In this document: positions 28,184-36,326 of the stretch, piece by piece
Layout of the letters: every line of letters starts with the position of its first letter
Position numbering within the stretch: the first letter of the stretch is position 1
Source of the DNA: Salinispora fenicalii
GTDB taxonomy: Bacteria > Actinomycetota > Actinomycetes > Mycobacteriales > Micromonosporaceae
Direction of reading: 5' to 3'
Length of the DNA: 64,000 bases
Assembly (NCBI RefSeq): GCF_000514815.1
Contig: NZ_AZWQ01000026.1
Span: forward strand, 1-64,000
Program-made: the position numbers and the translations under genes
The notes under the pieces: generated by a model
Database searches by the model: none
What the model was told of the DNA's origin: nothing
The model's input: only the letters and a program-made list of their open reading frames with translations

Positions 28184-29521
28184 CTACCACCGCCTCAGCC
28201 TCGACCTGGCCTGGCCTGGGTCAACAGGATCACCGTGGCAGGCGGCGTCTGCGGCCAGGTGGATCCGGTGCGCAGCTGCCACAGCATCCCGTCGCTTCGA
28301 CGCCTTGCTCGTGACGGGCTTCCAGGCCCACCCGGCCCCGACGATTGCGGCGGCGATCTGGAGGAGCCCGGTGGTCAGGAGTACGGCCTCGGAACCGGCC
28401 CAGCCGATCAGGGCTCCGCCCGCCAGCAGCCCCAGGGAGATCCCTCCGGAGTGCAGTACTGTCTCTGCGGTGAAGGCTGCCCGGCGTTCGCTGCCGCCGG
28501 TCTGCTCGCTGATCAGAGCGTTCAAGGCGGCGATCCCCCACGGCATCGAGGCTCCGCCCACTGCGGCCACGGCTGCGACACCGGTCAGGCTCGGTGCCAC
28601 CAGTGGCAAGGCGACGAACACGGCCCCGAGCACGACCCAGGAGAGCAGCATCGCCGTCATGCGCGGTAGACGGTCGATGACCACCGGCAGCAGCAGGGAG
28701 GCGGCCACGGATGCGGCCCCGTACCCGCTCATGCCCGCGGCGATGAGTGCGCCGGGCAGGTCGTGCTCGACCCCGAGTACGGCCAGGCCCAGGCTGAACC
28801 CGAACCAGCACACCCCGCCAACCCCAGCCATGAGCACGCCGGCCGCGATTTGCGGGCGGGAACGTAGCACCGCCAGAGCGGAGACCGGCCGTCCCGGCGT
28901 GGCTGCTCCCGGAGCGCCGCCCTGGCCTTCGTGGGGTGTCGTTCCGCGGGTGGGGACGGCCAGGAAGACGATCGCGGCCAGGGCGACCACGGCGGTCTCG
29001 CACCACAGCAGCGCGTCCGCGCCCAACATGGTCACGGCCCAGGCCCCGGCGGGTGGGGCGAAGATCATCGAGACCCGGTGGGCGAGGTCCTGCCAGGCCA
29101 ACCACTTCGCTGGTCCGGTCCGGCCGCCACGGGCGACGTGTTCGTCGGCGAGGTCGGAGACCAGCGATCGTTCGGCGGGGCCCAGCAGCGCGCCCGCGAC
29201 CCCGGTCACCAGGCCCGAGGCACACAGTGCGACCGCCCCGACCTGATCCACCAGGGAGGCCACGGGGACGATGGCGAGCCCGGCGGCGTTCACGCCTGCC
29301 ACTACCGCCAGGGCTCTCCCACCGGTGAGGCGGTCCCGCAGCCCCTTGCCCCACCAGCCCACCGTCAGTAGGGGCAGCCCGGCCATCCCACCGACCAGCC
29401 CGGTGGTCCAGGCCTGCCCGGTCTCCTCTAGTGCGACCAGGGGCAGGGCGACGGCGGTCATCCTCGTCCCGACCCAGGTCACGAACGTGATCACGGTCAG
29501 TAGTAGCAGTCCTCTCCGCAC
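28184..29521 (-). CDS. MFS transporter
   Basis: This 445-residue membrane protein has about 12 helices. It begins RRGLLLLTVITFVTWVGTRM and contains RDRLTGGRALAVVAGVNAAG (motif A region) and LLGPAERSLVSDLADEH. It resembles the enterobactin-exporter/multidrug branch of MFS. The GTG start at 29521 lies 72 bases from the divergent LysR gene, which probably regulates it. The C-terminus is rich in Arg and Ala and may be extended; the last 25 residues look unlike the family, so the true end may have been altered by a frameshift. Confidence 0.78.
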   Translation of the reverse strand: MRRGLLLLTVITFVTWVGTRMTAVALPLVALEETGQAWTTGLVGGMAGLPLLTVGWWGKGLRDRLTGGRALAVVAGVNAAGLAIVPVASLVDQVGAVALCASGLVTGVAGALLGPAERSLVSDLADEHVARGGRTGPAKWLAWQDLAHRVSMIFAPPAGAWAVTMLGADALLWCETAVVALAAIVFLAVPTRGTTPHEGQGGAPGAATPGRPVSALAVLRSRPQIAAGVLMAGVGGVCWFGFSLGLAVLGVEHDLPGALIAAGMSGYGAASVAASLLLPVVIDRLPRMTAMLLSWVVLGAVFVALPLVAPSLTGVAAVAAVGGASMPWGIAALNALISEQTGGSERRAAFTAETVLHSGGISLGLLAGGALIGWAGSEAVLLTTGLLQIAAAIVGAGWAWKPVTSKASKRRDAVAAAHRIHLAADAACHGDPVDPGQARSRLRRW

Positions 29522-29593
29522 GCACTGATCCTCAACCGCCCTTCTCTGACCGGGTAGAGATCTCTTCGTGTAGCCGGCTCATACGCTGGAGGC

Positions 29594-30499
29594 ATGAGAC
29601 CCAGCCTGAAAGTCGAGGACCTGGTGCTGGTCGAGGCCGTGTCCCGGCACGGATCGGTCGGAGCCGCGGCCAAGGAACTGCTGACCACCCAGCCCTCGGC
29701 CTCGCGTCGACTGGCCGCGCTGGAACGCCGCCTGGGAATCAGGTTGTTCGAGCGGGACACGACCGGGGCCCGCCCCACCCCGGCCGGGCGGGAGCTGGCC
29801 CGGCGAGCCGTACGCCTGCTGGCTGACCTCGACGCACTCCCCGCCCAACTCGCCGCTGCGATGCAGGCCCCGTCGTTGAGCTTGGGCACGATCCAGGCGC
29901 TGGCCCCGATCGTGTTCACCGTCGCCCGGATCGAACTCACCGGCGTGACGCTCCAGGCCGAGGTCGAGCACGGCCCCACCCTGATCGGCCGGGTCCACCA
30001 GGGCCTGCTGGACGCGGCGATCGTCACGATCGCAGACCAGGCCGTCCTGCCCCACGGACTCCAGGTCACCGGGCTCGGGGCCTCCCCGCTGGTCCTCGTC
30101 CTGCCCGCGGGCACCGCACCCCTGGCCCCCGGCAAGAAGGCGCTGGCGGGAAGGGAAGTGCTGTACTCCTCGATGGATCTGGCCGGCGAGCACCTGCACG
30201 CAGGGTTGACCGGGCTCGGCGCGCTCCCGCAGCCGGGCCCCACGATCGAGGCCACCCTGCGCATCGCCCGGCACCGCAAGATCCCGGCCGTGGTTCCCGT
30301 CCTCGCGGCCCGCTGGTGGGATGACCGCACCGACCGCCTGCTGCCCTCCCCGGTGCCGGGGAAGGTCGTGCTCTCGCTGGTGACCCGGCCCCCGCGACCA
30401 TCTCACCTGGCGCGGGTGCTGCCTGCCCTGACCGTGCGGATCCTGGGCGTCGCGCAGGATGCACCGGACAGGCCCGAGCTGGGCGTGGCTCGCCGGTAA
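29594..30499 (+). CDS. LysR-family transcriptional regulator
   Basis: This 301-residue LysR protein has an N-terminal winged helix (residues about 5-64: LVEAVSRHGSVGAAAKELLT, QPSASRRLAALERRLG, LFERDTTGARPTPAGREL) and a C-terminal effector-binding domain. ATG at 29594 follows CTGGAGGC. It is divergent from the MFS gene at 28184-29521, the usual geometry for a LysR protein controlling its neighbour. A short GCCTGC-CGA-GCAGGC hairpin lies after the stop. Confidence 0.85.
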   Translation: MRPSLKVEDLVLVEAVSRHGSVGAAAKELLTTQPSASRRLAALERRLGIRLFERDTTGARPTPAGRELARRAVRLLADLDALPAQLAAAMQAPSLSLGTIQALAPIVFTVARIELTGVTLQAEVEHGPTLIGRVHQGLLDAAIVTIADQAVLPHGLQVTGLGASPLVLVLPAGTAPLAPGKKALAGREVLYSSMDLAGEHLHAGLTGLGALPQPGPTIEATLRIARHRKIPAVVPVLAARWWDDRTDRLLPSPVPGKVVLSLVTRPPRPSHLARVLPALTVRILGVAQDAPDRPELGVARR

Positions 30500-30556
30500 C
30501 TGCGGCCCGGCAGCCGCTCGTCCCTGGCCTGCCGAGCAGGCGCACCGCCGGAGCGG

Positions 30557-31258
30557 CTACGACTGGGGTGTGGCCGCGTCGGATTGGCACCCGTCGGTGC
30601 AGGTCGGTGCCGGGTCGGCGGTGGCGCGGGTGGGCGGCGCGCAGTCGTCGCACTGGTCACCCCGCCACGCCGCGATCCCTTCCCGCACCGCGACGGCCGC
30701 GATGACGAGCGCGGCGATCGGGTCTGCCCAGGACCAGCCGAGCCCGGCGTTGAGGAGCAGGCCCACGAGGAGCACCGCGGAGAGGTACGTGCAGAGGGCG
30801 GTCTGGGTGGAGTCGGCCATGACGGTGGCCGAGCCGAGTTCCCGGCCGGTACGCCGCTTGGCGCGGACCAGGAGGGGCATGACGATCAGTGAGGCGACGG
30901 CGAGGCCGATGCCGACCGGGCTGGGGCTGGCGTCTCCGTCGCTGAGTAGCGCGCGCCCGGCGTCCACGGTGATCCAGGCGGCCAGGGCGAAGAACGAGAC
31001 ACCGATCAGTCGCAGCGCCAGCCGTTCCCGCTCCTCCGGCACCCGGGAGCGGAACTGCCAGATCACCACGGCCGCGCTGGACACCTCGACGAACGAGTCG
31101 AGGCCGAAGCCGATCAGCGCGGTGGAGGAGGCCGCCGCGCCGGCGGCGATCGCGACCAAGCCCTCCAGGAGGTTGTATCCGGCGGTGGCGTAGGCCAGCC
31201 AGAGGCTGCGGCGGGACAGGAGCGCGCGCCGCTGGGGGGTCAGGGTGGAGGTGGTCAC
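30557..31258 (-). CDS. Cation diffusion facilitator-type metal exporter
   Basis: This 233-residue membrane protein has about six helices. The core is ALIGFGLDSFVEVSSAAVVI in helix 2 and SWADPIAALVIAAVAVREGI in helix 5, the pattern of a short CDF branch annotated as heavy-metal efflux. The C-terminal tail carries cysteines (CDDC and CTDGC) that could bind metal. It starts with GTG overlapping the stop of the CmtR-like regulator by four bases, so the two are one operon. Soft metals such as cadmium or lead are the likely substrates, judged from the regulator. Confidence 0.82.
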   Translation of the reverse strand: MTTSTLTPQRRALLSRRSLWLAYATAGYNLLEGLVAIAAGAAASSTALIGFGLDSFVEVSSAAVVIWQFRSRVPEERERLALRLIGVSFFALAAWITVDAGRALLSDGDASPSPVGIGLAVASLIVMPLLVRAKRRTGRELGSATVMADSTQTALCTYLSAVLLVGLLLNAGLGWSWADPIAALVIAAVAVREGIAAWRGDQCDDCAPPTRATADPAPTCTDGCQSDAATPQS

Positions 31259-31608
31259 GCGTCGTCTCCTCGAACCGTGGACGAGCCGTATGTCGGGCAG
31301 AGGGCGACTGCTTCGCCGGTGGCGGCGAGGAGCTGTTCCGCGGAGCGCAGCAGGGCGGGTAGCTCCGGTCGGGCCAGCGCGTAGAACGACTGGCGACCCT
31401 CGACCCGGAAGTCGATCAGTTGACAGTCCCGAAGGCAGGAGAGGTGTTTCGAGACGGTCGACTGCGCCAGTTGCAGCTCGCGGGTCAGGTCCACCACCCG
31501 GGCCTCACCGCGGGTGAGCCGGAGCAGGATGGCCAGCCGGGCTGGGTCGCCGAGGGAGCGGAACAGCGCGACAGCCGGCGCGAGGTCGGGGGAGCAATCA
31601 ATCGCCAC
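31255..31608 (-). CDS. CmtR-like ArsR-family metal sensor
   Basis: This winged-helix repressor of 117 residues is counted from GTG 31608. It has the ArsR core SLGDPARLAILLRL and the recognition helix AQSTVSKHLSCLRDC. Cysteines C58 and C62 (SCLRDC) plus C104 (ALCPTYG) match the cadmium/lead-sensing triad of CmtR from Mycobacterium tuberculosis. Metal binding should release the operator. A start at 31638 or 31635 is in frame, but that segment is itself an inverted repeat and holds a TATCAT box six bases before GTG 31608, so a leaderless start there is preferred. It is cotranscribed with the CDF exporter. Confidence 0.85.
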   Translation of the reverse strand: MAIDCSPDLAPAVALFRSLGDPARLAILLRLTRGEARVVDLTRELQLAQSTVSKHLSCLRDCQLIDFRVEGRQSFYALARPELPALLRSAEQLLAATGEAVALCPTYGSSTVRGDDA

Positions 31609-31614
31609 GAAGCG

Positions 31615-31637
31615 ATGATAGCACCGCTGGTGCATCA
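31615..31637 (-). promoter_or_regulatory. Leaderless promoter overlapped by a CmtR-type operator
   Basis: On the minus strand the -10 box TATCAT (31620-31615) is followed by six bases and the GTG at 31608. An imperfect inverted repeat, TGATAGCACC-GCT-GGTGCATCA (31616-31637 on the plus strand), covers the box and spacer. This is where an ArsR-type repressor would block RNA polymerase. Confidence 0.55.
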
Positions 31638-31652
31638 CTTTGTCGTGGCCGG

Positions 31653-31696
31653 GTCACGGGTCGCGGAGCTCTGGTCGGCACAGCGCGACCCGTGAC
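31653..31696 (-). terminator. Terminator of the beta-helix protein gene
   Basis: GTCACGGGTCGCG (31653-31665) pairs perfectly with CGCGACCCGTGAC (31684-31696), a 13-bp stem with an 18-base loop. It lies 20 bases past the stop of the minus-strand gene ending at 31717. Confidence 0.65.
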
Positions 31697-31716
31697 TGGC
31701 GGTCAGCGGCAGGGGA

Positions 31717-33588
31717 TCAGTCAACCGGATACTCGGTGAGATAGACCGGCGCGCCGACGCGGGTGGTGTCGGCCGCCGCGCCGACCCCGTTGACCACATG
31801 ATCGATTGTGCCGGCGTTCAGGTTGACGGTCATCACGCGATGAAGCTGCACTCCGGGGCGGTCCGGCACCTCGAAGCCGTTCTCGGTGTGGATCGACGGG
31901 TTGTTCCGGTTGTACACGTACACCCCGCCGCCGTAGAGCGTGTGGTGCTGCACCCGGTCGTTGACCTTGTAGCCGGCCCAACCCTGCACCTCGCCCTTCA
32001 TCCAGTCGGCCTGCGTAGGCGGGTCGTAGGGCAGCTCGTTCTGGTAGAGGATCGTGGTGCCGTGTTCGCCGTTCCACACCGTGTTGTGGCGCTGGAAGTG
32101 CTCGACGAAGAGGCCGGTGGCGGTAACTCGGTCGCCGTTGATGATCGCGCCGTACCGCCCGGTGTTGGTGCGCCAGCGGTCGGTGTCGCCCTTGACCCCC
32201 TCGGTGAAGTCCTCCACGCCGTGGTCGCCCCGCCACACCCAGGTGTGGTCGATCAACACGTCGTCGGCGTTGACCTCGAGCGCGGTGTGGGTGCGACCGA
32301 TGTGGGGGCCACCGACCCGGAAGTACACGTCCGAGAGCGTGATCGGGTTCTGGGGGGTGCTGTGGTTGCGTCCGTGCCGTTTGCCGACCCGGAGCAGGAC
32401 CGGCGACTCGTCGAGCCCCGCGTCGATGGTCACCCCGGCCACCACGACACCGGGTACGCCGGCGACGTTGAGCGGCGCGGCGCCGTCCACGGCGGTCAGC
32501 GTGGCGTGCCCCAGCCCGAGGACGACCGTGTCCGGCCGGCGGATCTCGATGCTGCGGGCGATGTCGTACCGGCCGGGGGTGAGCAGGAGATGCTTGCCCC
32601 GCGCCAGCTCCCGGTTGATCGTCCGTACCGAGTCGCCGGGGCGGGCGAGGTAGAAGTCGCGGATCGGAATGGTCCGGCCGGGGGTAAGGCCCGCCCCCCA
32701 CGAGATGCCCCGGGTGTCGCGGCGAGCAGCCGGCACCCGTACCTGGTAACGGCCCTGATCGTCGACGAAGAGGTACGGCTTCTCCCGGCTCAACGGGGTG
32801 GTGTCGAGCGTCGTGTACGGCGGGTCGGGGAAGCTGTCGTCGGCTGGTGCGCCGTCAACGCCCGTGAAGACCTGGTTCCAGACGCCGTTGGACCAGCTGT
32901 CGATCTCGCTGTTGCGGGTCAGCCACTGCTGTTGCGAGCCGTTGACGACCTCGGGGAGCCGGGAGTCGGCGATGAACCCACCGCTGGCGTACTGCGGGCC
33001 GGCGGTGCAGTAGTCCATCAGGGAGAGGGTGCCGCCGCTGACGTCGAGGCGCCGCATCGACACGGCCTGCGACACCGCCCAGAAGTTCGCCGAGGAGCGG
33101 CAGTCGTCCTGCCCAGCGGGGTCAATGCGCAGTGCCAGGTTGGACAGGGTGCGCCAGAAGTTGACCAGCGCGAGGCAGTTGCTGGTCCCTTCGTCGTCGA
33201 GGCAGCGGTTGTAGACCTCGATCTTTCCGTTGACCTGGACGTCGGTGGGGGTGGCGCCGAGGCCGGAGACCTGGGTGTAGTAGCCGAGCTTCACCTGCAA
33301 CGGCTGGTCAGCGCTGCCGTACGTGCCGGGCAGGAAGAGGTAGGCGTGCCGGTCCGTGCCCATCTCGGCGTCCACCTGCGCGGCGTGCCGCGCGTCCATG
33401 GCGGCCTGGATCTCGTCGATGGGCGTCTCCGGGCTGAAGATCGTCACGTTGGGGCCGAAGTCGGGAGCGCCGGACCGGGGTCCGCCGGCGGTGGCGGCGC
33501 CGGGGGCGGCGGCGGTGACGGCGACCATCAGCGCGAGGCTGAGCCCGAGGGCTCGGCGTACGTGTCGTCGTGGGTGGGGAAAGGTCAT
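31717..33588 (-). CDS. Secreted right-handed beta-helix protein (pectate-lyase/glycosidase-like)
   Basis: This 623-residue exported protein has a signal peptide with twin arginines (RRHVRRALGLSLALMVAVTA, cleavage near AATAGG, residue 34). The body has repeated segments of the pectate-lyase-like beta-helix type, with LFLPGTYG near the start and RELARGKHLLLTPGRYDI in the second half. The double beta-helix outline with DDVLIDHTWVWRGDHGVEDF recalls GH55-type enzymes, but I cannot name the catalytic acid. Relatives carry unreliable names such as adenylyl cyclase. A LacI-type palindrome lies 27-38 bases before the start, suggesting sugar control. It probably acts on an external polysaccharide. Confidence 0.7.
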   Translation of the reverse strand: MTFPHPRRHVRRALGLSLALMVAVTAAAPGAATAGGPRSGAPDFGPNVTIFSPETPIDEIQAAMDARHAAQVDAEMGTDRHAYLFLPGTYGSADQPLQVKLGYYTQVSGLGATPTDVQVNGKIEVYNRCLDDEGTSNCLALVNFWRTLSNLALRIDPAGQDDCRSSANFWAVSQAVSMRRLDVSGGTLSLMDYCTAGPQYASGGFIADSRLPEVVNGSQQQWLTRNSEIDSWSNGVWNQVFTGVDGAPADDSFPDPPYTTLDTTPLSREKPYLFVDDQGRYQVRVPAARRDTRGISWGAGLTPGRTIPIRDFYLARPGDSVRTINRELARGKHLLLTPGRYDIARSIEIRRPDTVVLGLGHATLTAVDGAAPLNVAGVPGVVVAGVTIDAGLDESPVLLRVGKRHGRNHSTPQNPITLSDVYFRVGGPHIGRTHTALEVNADDVLIDHTWVWRGDHGVEDFTEGVKGDTDRWRTNTGRYGAIINGDRVTATGLFVEHFQRHNTVWNGEHGTTILYQNELPYDPPTQADWMKGEVQGWAGYKVNDRVQHHTLYGGGVYVYNRNNPSIHTENGFEVPDRPGVQLHRVMTVNLNAGTIDHVVNGVGAAADTTRVGAPVYLTEYPVD

Positions 33589-33614
33589 GCGTTCGTCCTC
33601 TCGTCACACGCTGG

Positions 33615-33626
33615 GAGAGCGCTCTC
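33615..33626 (-). promoter_or_regulatory. LacI-family operator palindrome
   Basis: GAGAGCGCTCTC is a perfect 12-bp palindrome with the central CG of LacI-family sites and resembles the CebR-type boxes GGGAGCGCTCCC of actinomycetes. It lies in the 5' leader of the secreted beta-helix gene. No lacI gene is present in the window. Confidence 0.55.
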
Positions 33627-33789
33627 TCGGTGTTGCTGGGGACGGGCTGGACGGGGTGGGGGTTGACCCCGTTTCTACCGGGTGAGCAGGCCGGAGGGAA
33701 GGGGGTCGATGACCACCGGTTCACCCGGCGCAGGTGAACCGGCCTCACCCGAAGTGATGCGAACCTGCCGGATGACGGAGGGGGAGCCG

Positions 33790-34215
33790 ATGACAACACC
33801 TGCGGCGAAGCTGATCGGCCGGCTCGAATCCGGCCGCCACCCGGACCTGCCCGAGACCACATCCGGCACGGTACGGCTGGACCTGCGCGAGGACGGCCGG
33901 ACCGAACACTGGCACCTCACCATCGCCGACCAGCAGGTCCGGGTGGACCAGCGCGGCGGCGACGCGGACCTTGTGCTGCGGGCCGACCGCGCGGTCTTCG
34001 ACCGGATCGCCAGCGGAGCGCTGCACCCCGCTGCCGCGCTGGGCCGCAACGACCTCACCGTGCACGGCGACATCCGGCTGTTCATGATGCTGCGCCGGCT
34101 CTTCCCCGGCCCGCCCGACGCGCGGCACCCCCGGGAGGCTGCCAACTCGGCACCGGCCACGGCCGGGGAAGCCGACTCCGGCCCGGCCGGGCGTGCCACC
34201 GGGAGTCAGCGGTGA
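33790..34215 (+). CDS. SCP2 sterol-binding-domain-like protein
   Basis: This protein of 141 residues has the SCP2-like order TSGTVRLDLREDGRTEHWHL, then ADLVLRADRAVFDRIASGAL and NDLTVHGDIRLFMMLRRLFP. Domains of this type bind lipids or hydrophobic ligands in a tunnel; many actinobacterial ones are small single-domain proteins. ATG at 33790 follows GGAGGGGGAGCCG; ATG at 33772 is a weaker alternative. The C-terminal tail is disordered. Its stop overlaps the GTG of the debranching-enzyme gene, so the two are coupled, which is an unusual partnership. Confidence 0.72.
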   Translation: MTTPAAKLIGRLESGRHPDLPETTSGTVRLDLREDGRTEHWHLTIADQQVRVDQRGGDADLVLRADRAVFDRIASGALHPAAALGRNDLTVHGDIRLFMMLRRLFPGPPDARHPREAANSAPATAGEADSGPAGRATGSQR

Positions 34216-36287
34216 GGCAGGAGCGGGTGCACGTGATGGCGGGCAACGCCTTCGCCATCAGCGACGCACAGGGGGACATGGAGGGTGATCCCACGGCTCC
34301 GATCGGCCTCTTCTCCTGGGACACCCGGTTCCTCGCGCACTGGGTGCTGCGGATCGACGGTGAACGGCTGCAGGCACTCTCTCGCGACGATGTGACGTAC
34401 TTCGAGACGCGCTTCTTCCTCGTCCCCGGTACCGCCAGCCACTACGTTGACGCCGATGTCTCGGTGATTCGGCACCGGTCCCTCGACGACAGCTTCAACG
34501 AGCGACTGATCGTGCTGAACCACTCGCCCGAACCGGCCGAGCTGACCGTACGGATGGAGATCGGGGCCGACTTCGCCGACATCGCCGATGTCACCAAGCC
34601 CGGCTCCGTCCGGAACCGGCGGGTCGAGGTCATCCCCGACTCGCAACTACGGCAGCTTCGGCTGCGGTACCGGCGGGAACGCTTCGTCCGGGAGGCGGTG
34701 GTGACCAGCACCGAGCCCGTCGAGGTGGATGAGCATGGGATGACCTTCCGCGCTCGGATCGAGCCGCACGGGCAGTGGGAGACCGACCTGCACGTCGGCA
34801 TGGCTGTTCAGGGTGAGGGTGACCGGGACATGCGGGCCGACCTGGCGACCCACCGGCTCCACGTGCACCGGGACATGCGCGAGGACCTGCGTCGGTGGTT
34901 GGACCGGGCGCCGACCCTCGTTACCGACAACAACTCGCTACAGGGGACGTACCAGCGGAGCCTGGTCGACCTCGCGGCGCTGCGCTACGAGCCGTTGTCC
35001 TCCCTGGAGCGAATGCCGGTGGGCGGTCTGCCCTGGGCGATGTCGCTCTACGGCCGCGACGCCCTGGTCACTTGCCTACAAACGTTGCCGTTCACTCCGG
35101 AGCTGGCGCCGGTGGTGCTGCGCCTGCTGGCGCTGCTGCAGGGTGGCCAACTCGACGACACCTACGAGGAGGAGCCGGGAAAGATCCTCGCCGAGCTGCG
35201 TTACGGCGAGGCCGCCGCCTTCGGTCACGAGCCGACCACGATGTACTACGGCGCCGCCGACACGACACCGCTGTTCGTGATCCTGCTCGACGAGTACGAG
35301 CGGTGGTCCGGCGACACCAACCTGGTGCGGGAACTACGCCACCCGGCTCGGCTGGCGCTGGACTGGATCGACGAGTACGGCGACTCGCTGGGCGACGGGT
35401 ACGTGCGCTACCAGCGCCGGAACAGCCACCAGGGCCTGGTCAACCAGTGTTGGAAGGACTCGGCCGAGGCGATCACCGACCGGGACGGCCGGCAGCCGGC
35501 ACCACCGAGGGCGACCTGTGAGGTGCAGGGCTACGCGTACGCCGCGAAGCTGCGGGGTGCCCGGCTCGCCCGCCAGGTGTGGGGCGACCCGGAGTACGGG
35601 GACCGGCTGGAGCGGGAGGCGGCTCAGCTGAAGCACCGGTTCAACACCGACTTCTGGCTGGCCGACCAGCAGTACTACGCCCTGGCGCTGGGCCCGGACG
35701 GTGAGCCCGTGGACGCGCTGACGTCCAACATCGGCCATTTGCTCTGGAGCGGCATCGTGCCGGCGGAGCGGGCCGGGGCGCTCGCCGAGCACCTTCTCGG
35801 TCCGGACCTCTTCTCCGGCTGGGGAGTTCGCACGTTGGCAGCCGGGCAGCGGGTGTACAACCCGGTCGGTTCCCACCTCGGCGCGGTCTGGCCCTGGGAC
35901 AACGCCATCGTCGCCAGCGGCCTGCGCCGCTATCACTTCGACGCCGAGGCGGCCCGAATCGCCGACGGGATGTTCGCCATGGCGGCGCGGATCGGTGGCC
36001 CGGCGCCGGAGGTCATCGCGGGCTACCCGCGGACCCTGACGAAGTATCCGGTGCCGCTGCCGATCGCCGGCCACCCGCAGGCGTGGTCCTCCGGCGGACT
36101 CTTGATGCTGCTGGCAACCGTGTTGGGGCTCCGCCCCTGCGGCGATGACCTACTGGTGAGCCCGGCGTTGCCGGCGGGCCTCGGGCAAATCGAGCTGCTT
36201 GACATTCCGGGGAAGTGGGGCCATTCGGATGCCTATGGTCGGGATCGCGCCGACGGTGTGCCGACTCGCCGGCCCGGGCTGAGCTGA
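34212..36287 (+). CDS. Glycogen debranching (amylo-alpha-1,6-glucosidase)-like protein
   Basis: This 691-residue protein has an N-terminal GDE_N-type beta domain (GNAFAISDAQGDMEGDPTAP, LFSWDTRFLAHWVLRIDG) and a C-terminal alpha/alpha barrel of the amylo-alpha-1,6-glucosidase class. The barrel includes GLPWAMSLYGRDALVTCLQT, QGLVNQCWKDSAEAI and GAVWPWDNAIVASGLRRYHF. Family members act on glycogen-like or other alpha-linked glucans, though this two-domain form is only predicted to be a hydrolase. No signal peptide is seen. The GTG start overlaps the previous stop (GTGA), and a 10-bp terminator hairpin follows at 36294. Confidence 0.82.
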   Translation: MRQERVHVMAGNAFAISDAQGDMEGDPTAPIGLFSWDTRFLAHWVLRIDGERLQALSRDDVTYFETRFFLVPGTASHYVDADVSVIRHRSLDDSFNERLIVLNHSPEPAELTVRMEIGADFADIADVTKPGSVRNRRVEVIPDSQLRQLRLRYRRERFVREAVVTSTEPVEVDEHGMTFRARIEPHGQWETDLHVGMAVQGEGDRDMRADLATHRLHVHRDMREDLRRWLDRAPTLVTDNNSLQGTYQRSLVDLAALRYEPLSSLERMPVGGLPWAMSLYGRDALVTCLQTLPFTPELAPVVLRLLALLQGGQLDDTYEEEPGKILAELRYGEAAAFGHEPTTMYYGAADTTPLFVILLDEYERWSGDTNLVRELRHPARLALDWIDEYGDSLGDGYVRYQRRNSHQGLVNQCWKDSAEAITDRDGRQPAPPRATCEVQGYAYAAKLRGARLARQVWGDPEYGDRLEREAAQLKHRFNTDFWLADQQYYALALGPDGEPVDALTSNIGHLLWSGIVPAERAGALAEHLLGPDLFSGWGVRTLAAGQRVYNPVGSHLGAVWPWDNAIVASGLRRYHFDAEAARIADGMFAMAARIGGPAPEVIAGYPRTLTKYPVPLPIAGHPQAWSSGGLLMLLATVLGLRPCGDDLLVSPALPAGLGQIELLDIPGKWGHSDAYGRDRADGVPTRRPGLS

Positions 36288-36293
36288 AGCGGT

Positions 36294-36318
36294 CGGGCGG
36301 GCCTACCTGGCCCGCCCG
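36294..36318. terminator. Bidirectional terminator between convergent genes
   Basis: CGGGCGGGCC pairs with GGCCCGCCCG around the loop TACCT, a perfect 10-bp stem. It lies between the debranching-enzyme-like gene (plus) and the hydrolase gene (minus). Confidence 0.65.
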
Positions 36319-36326
36319 CGTCCGGG

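Noticed and set aside
28035..29246. 403-residue plus-strand frame
   Set aside because: It is antisense to the MFS gene and is composed of Ala/Pro/Thr/Ser low-complexity sequence.
31798..33666. 622-residue open frame on the plus strand
   Set aside because: It is antisense to the beta-helix gene, which has a signal peptide, a ribosome-binding site and a terminator. The plus-strand translation is Val/Gly/Arg-rich with no family.
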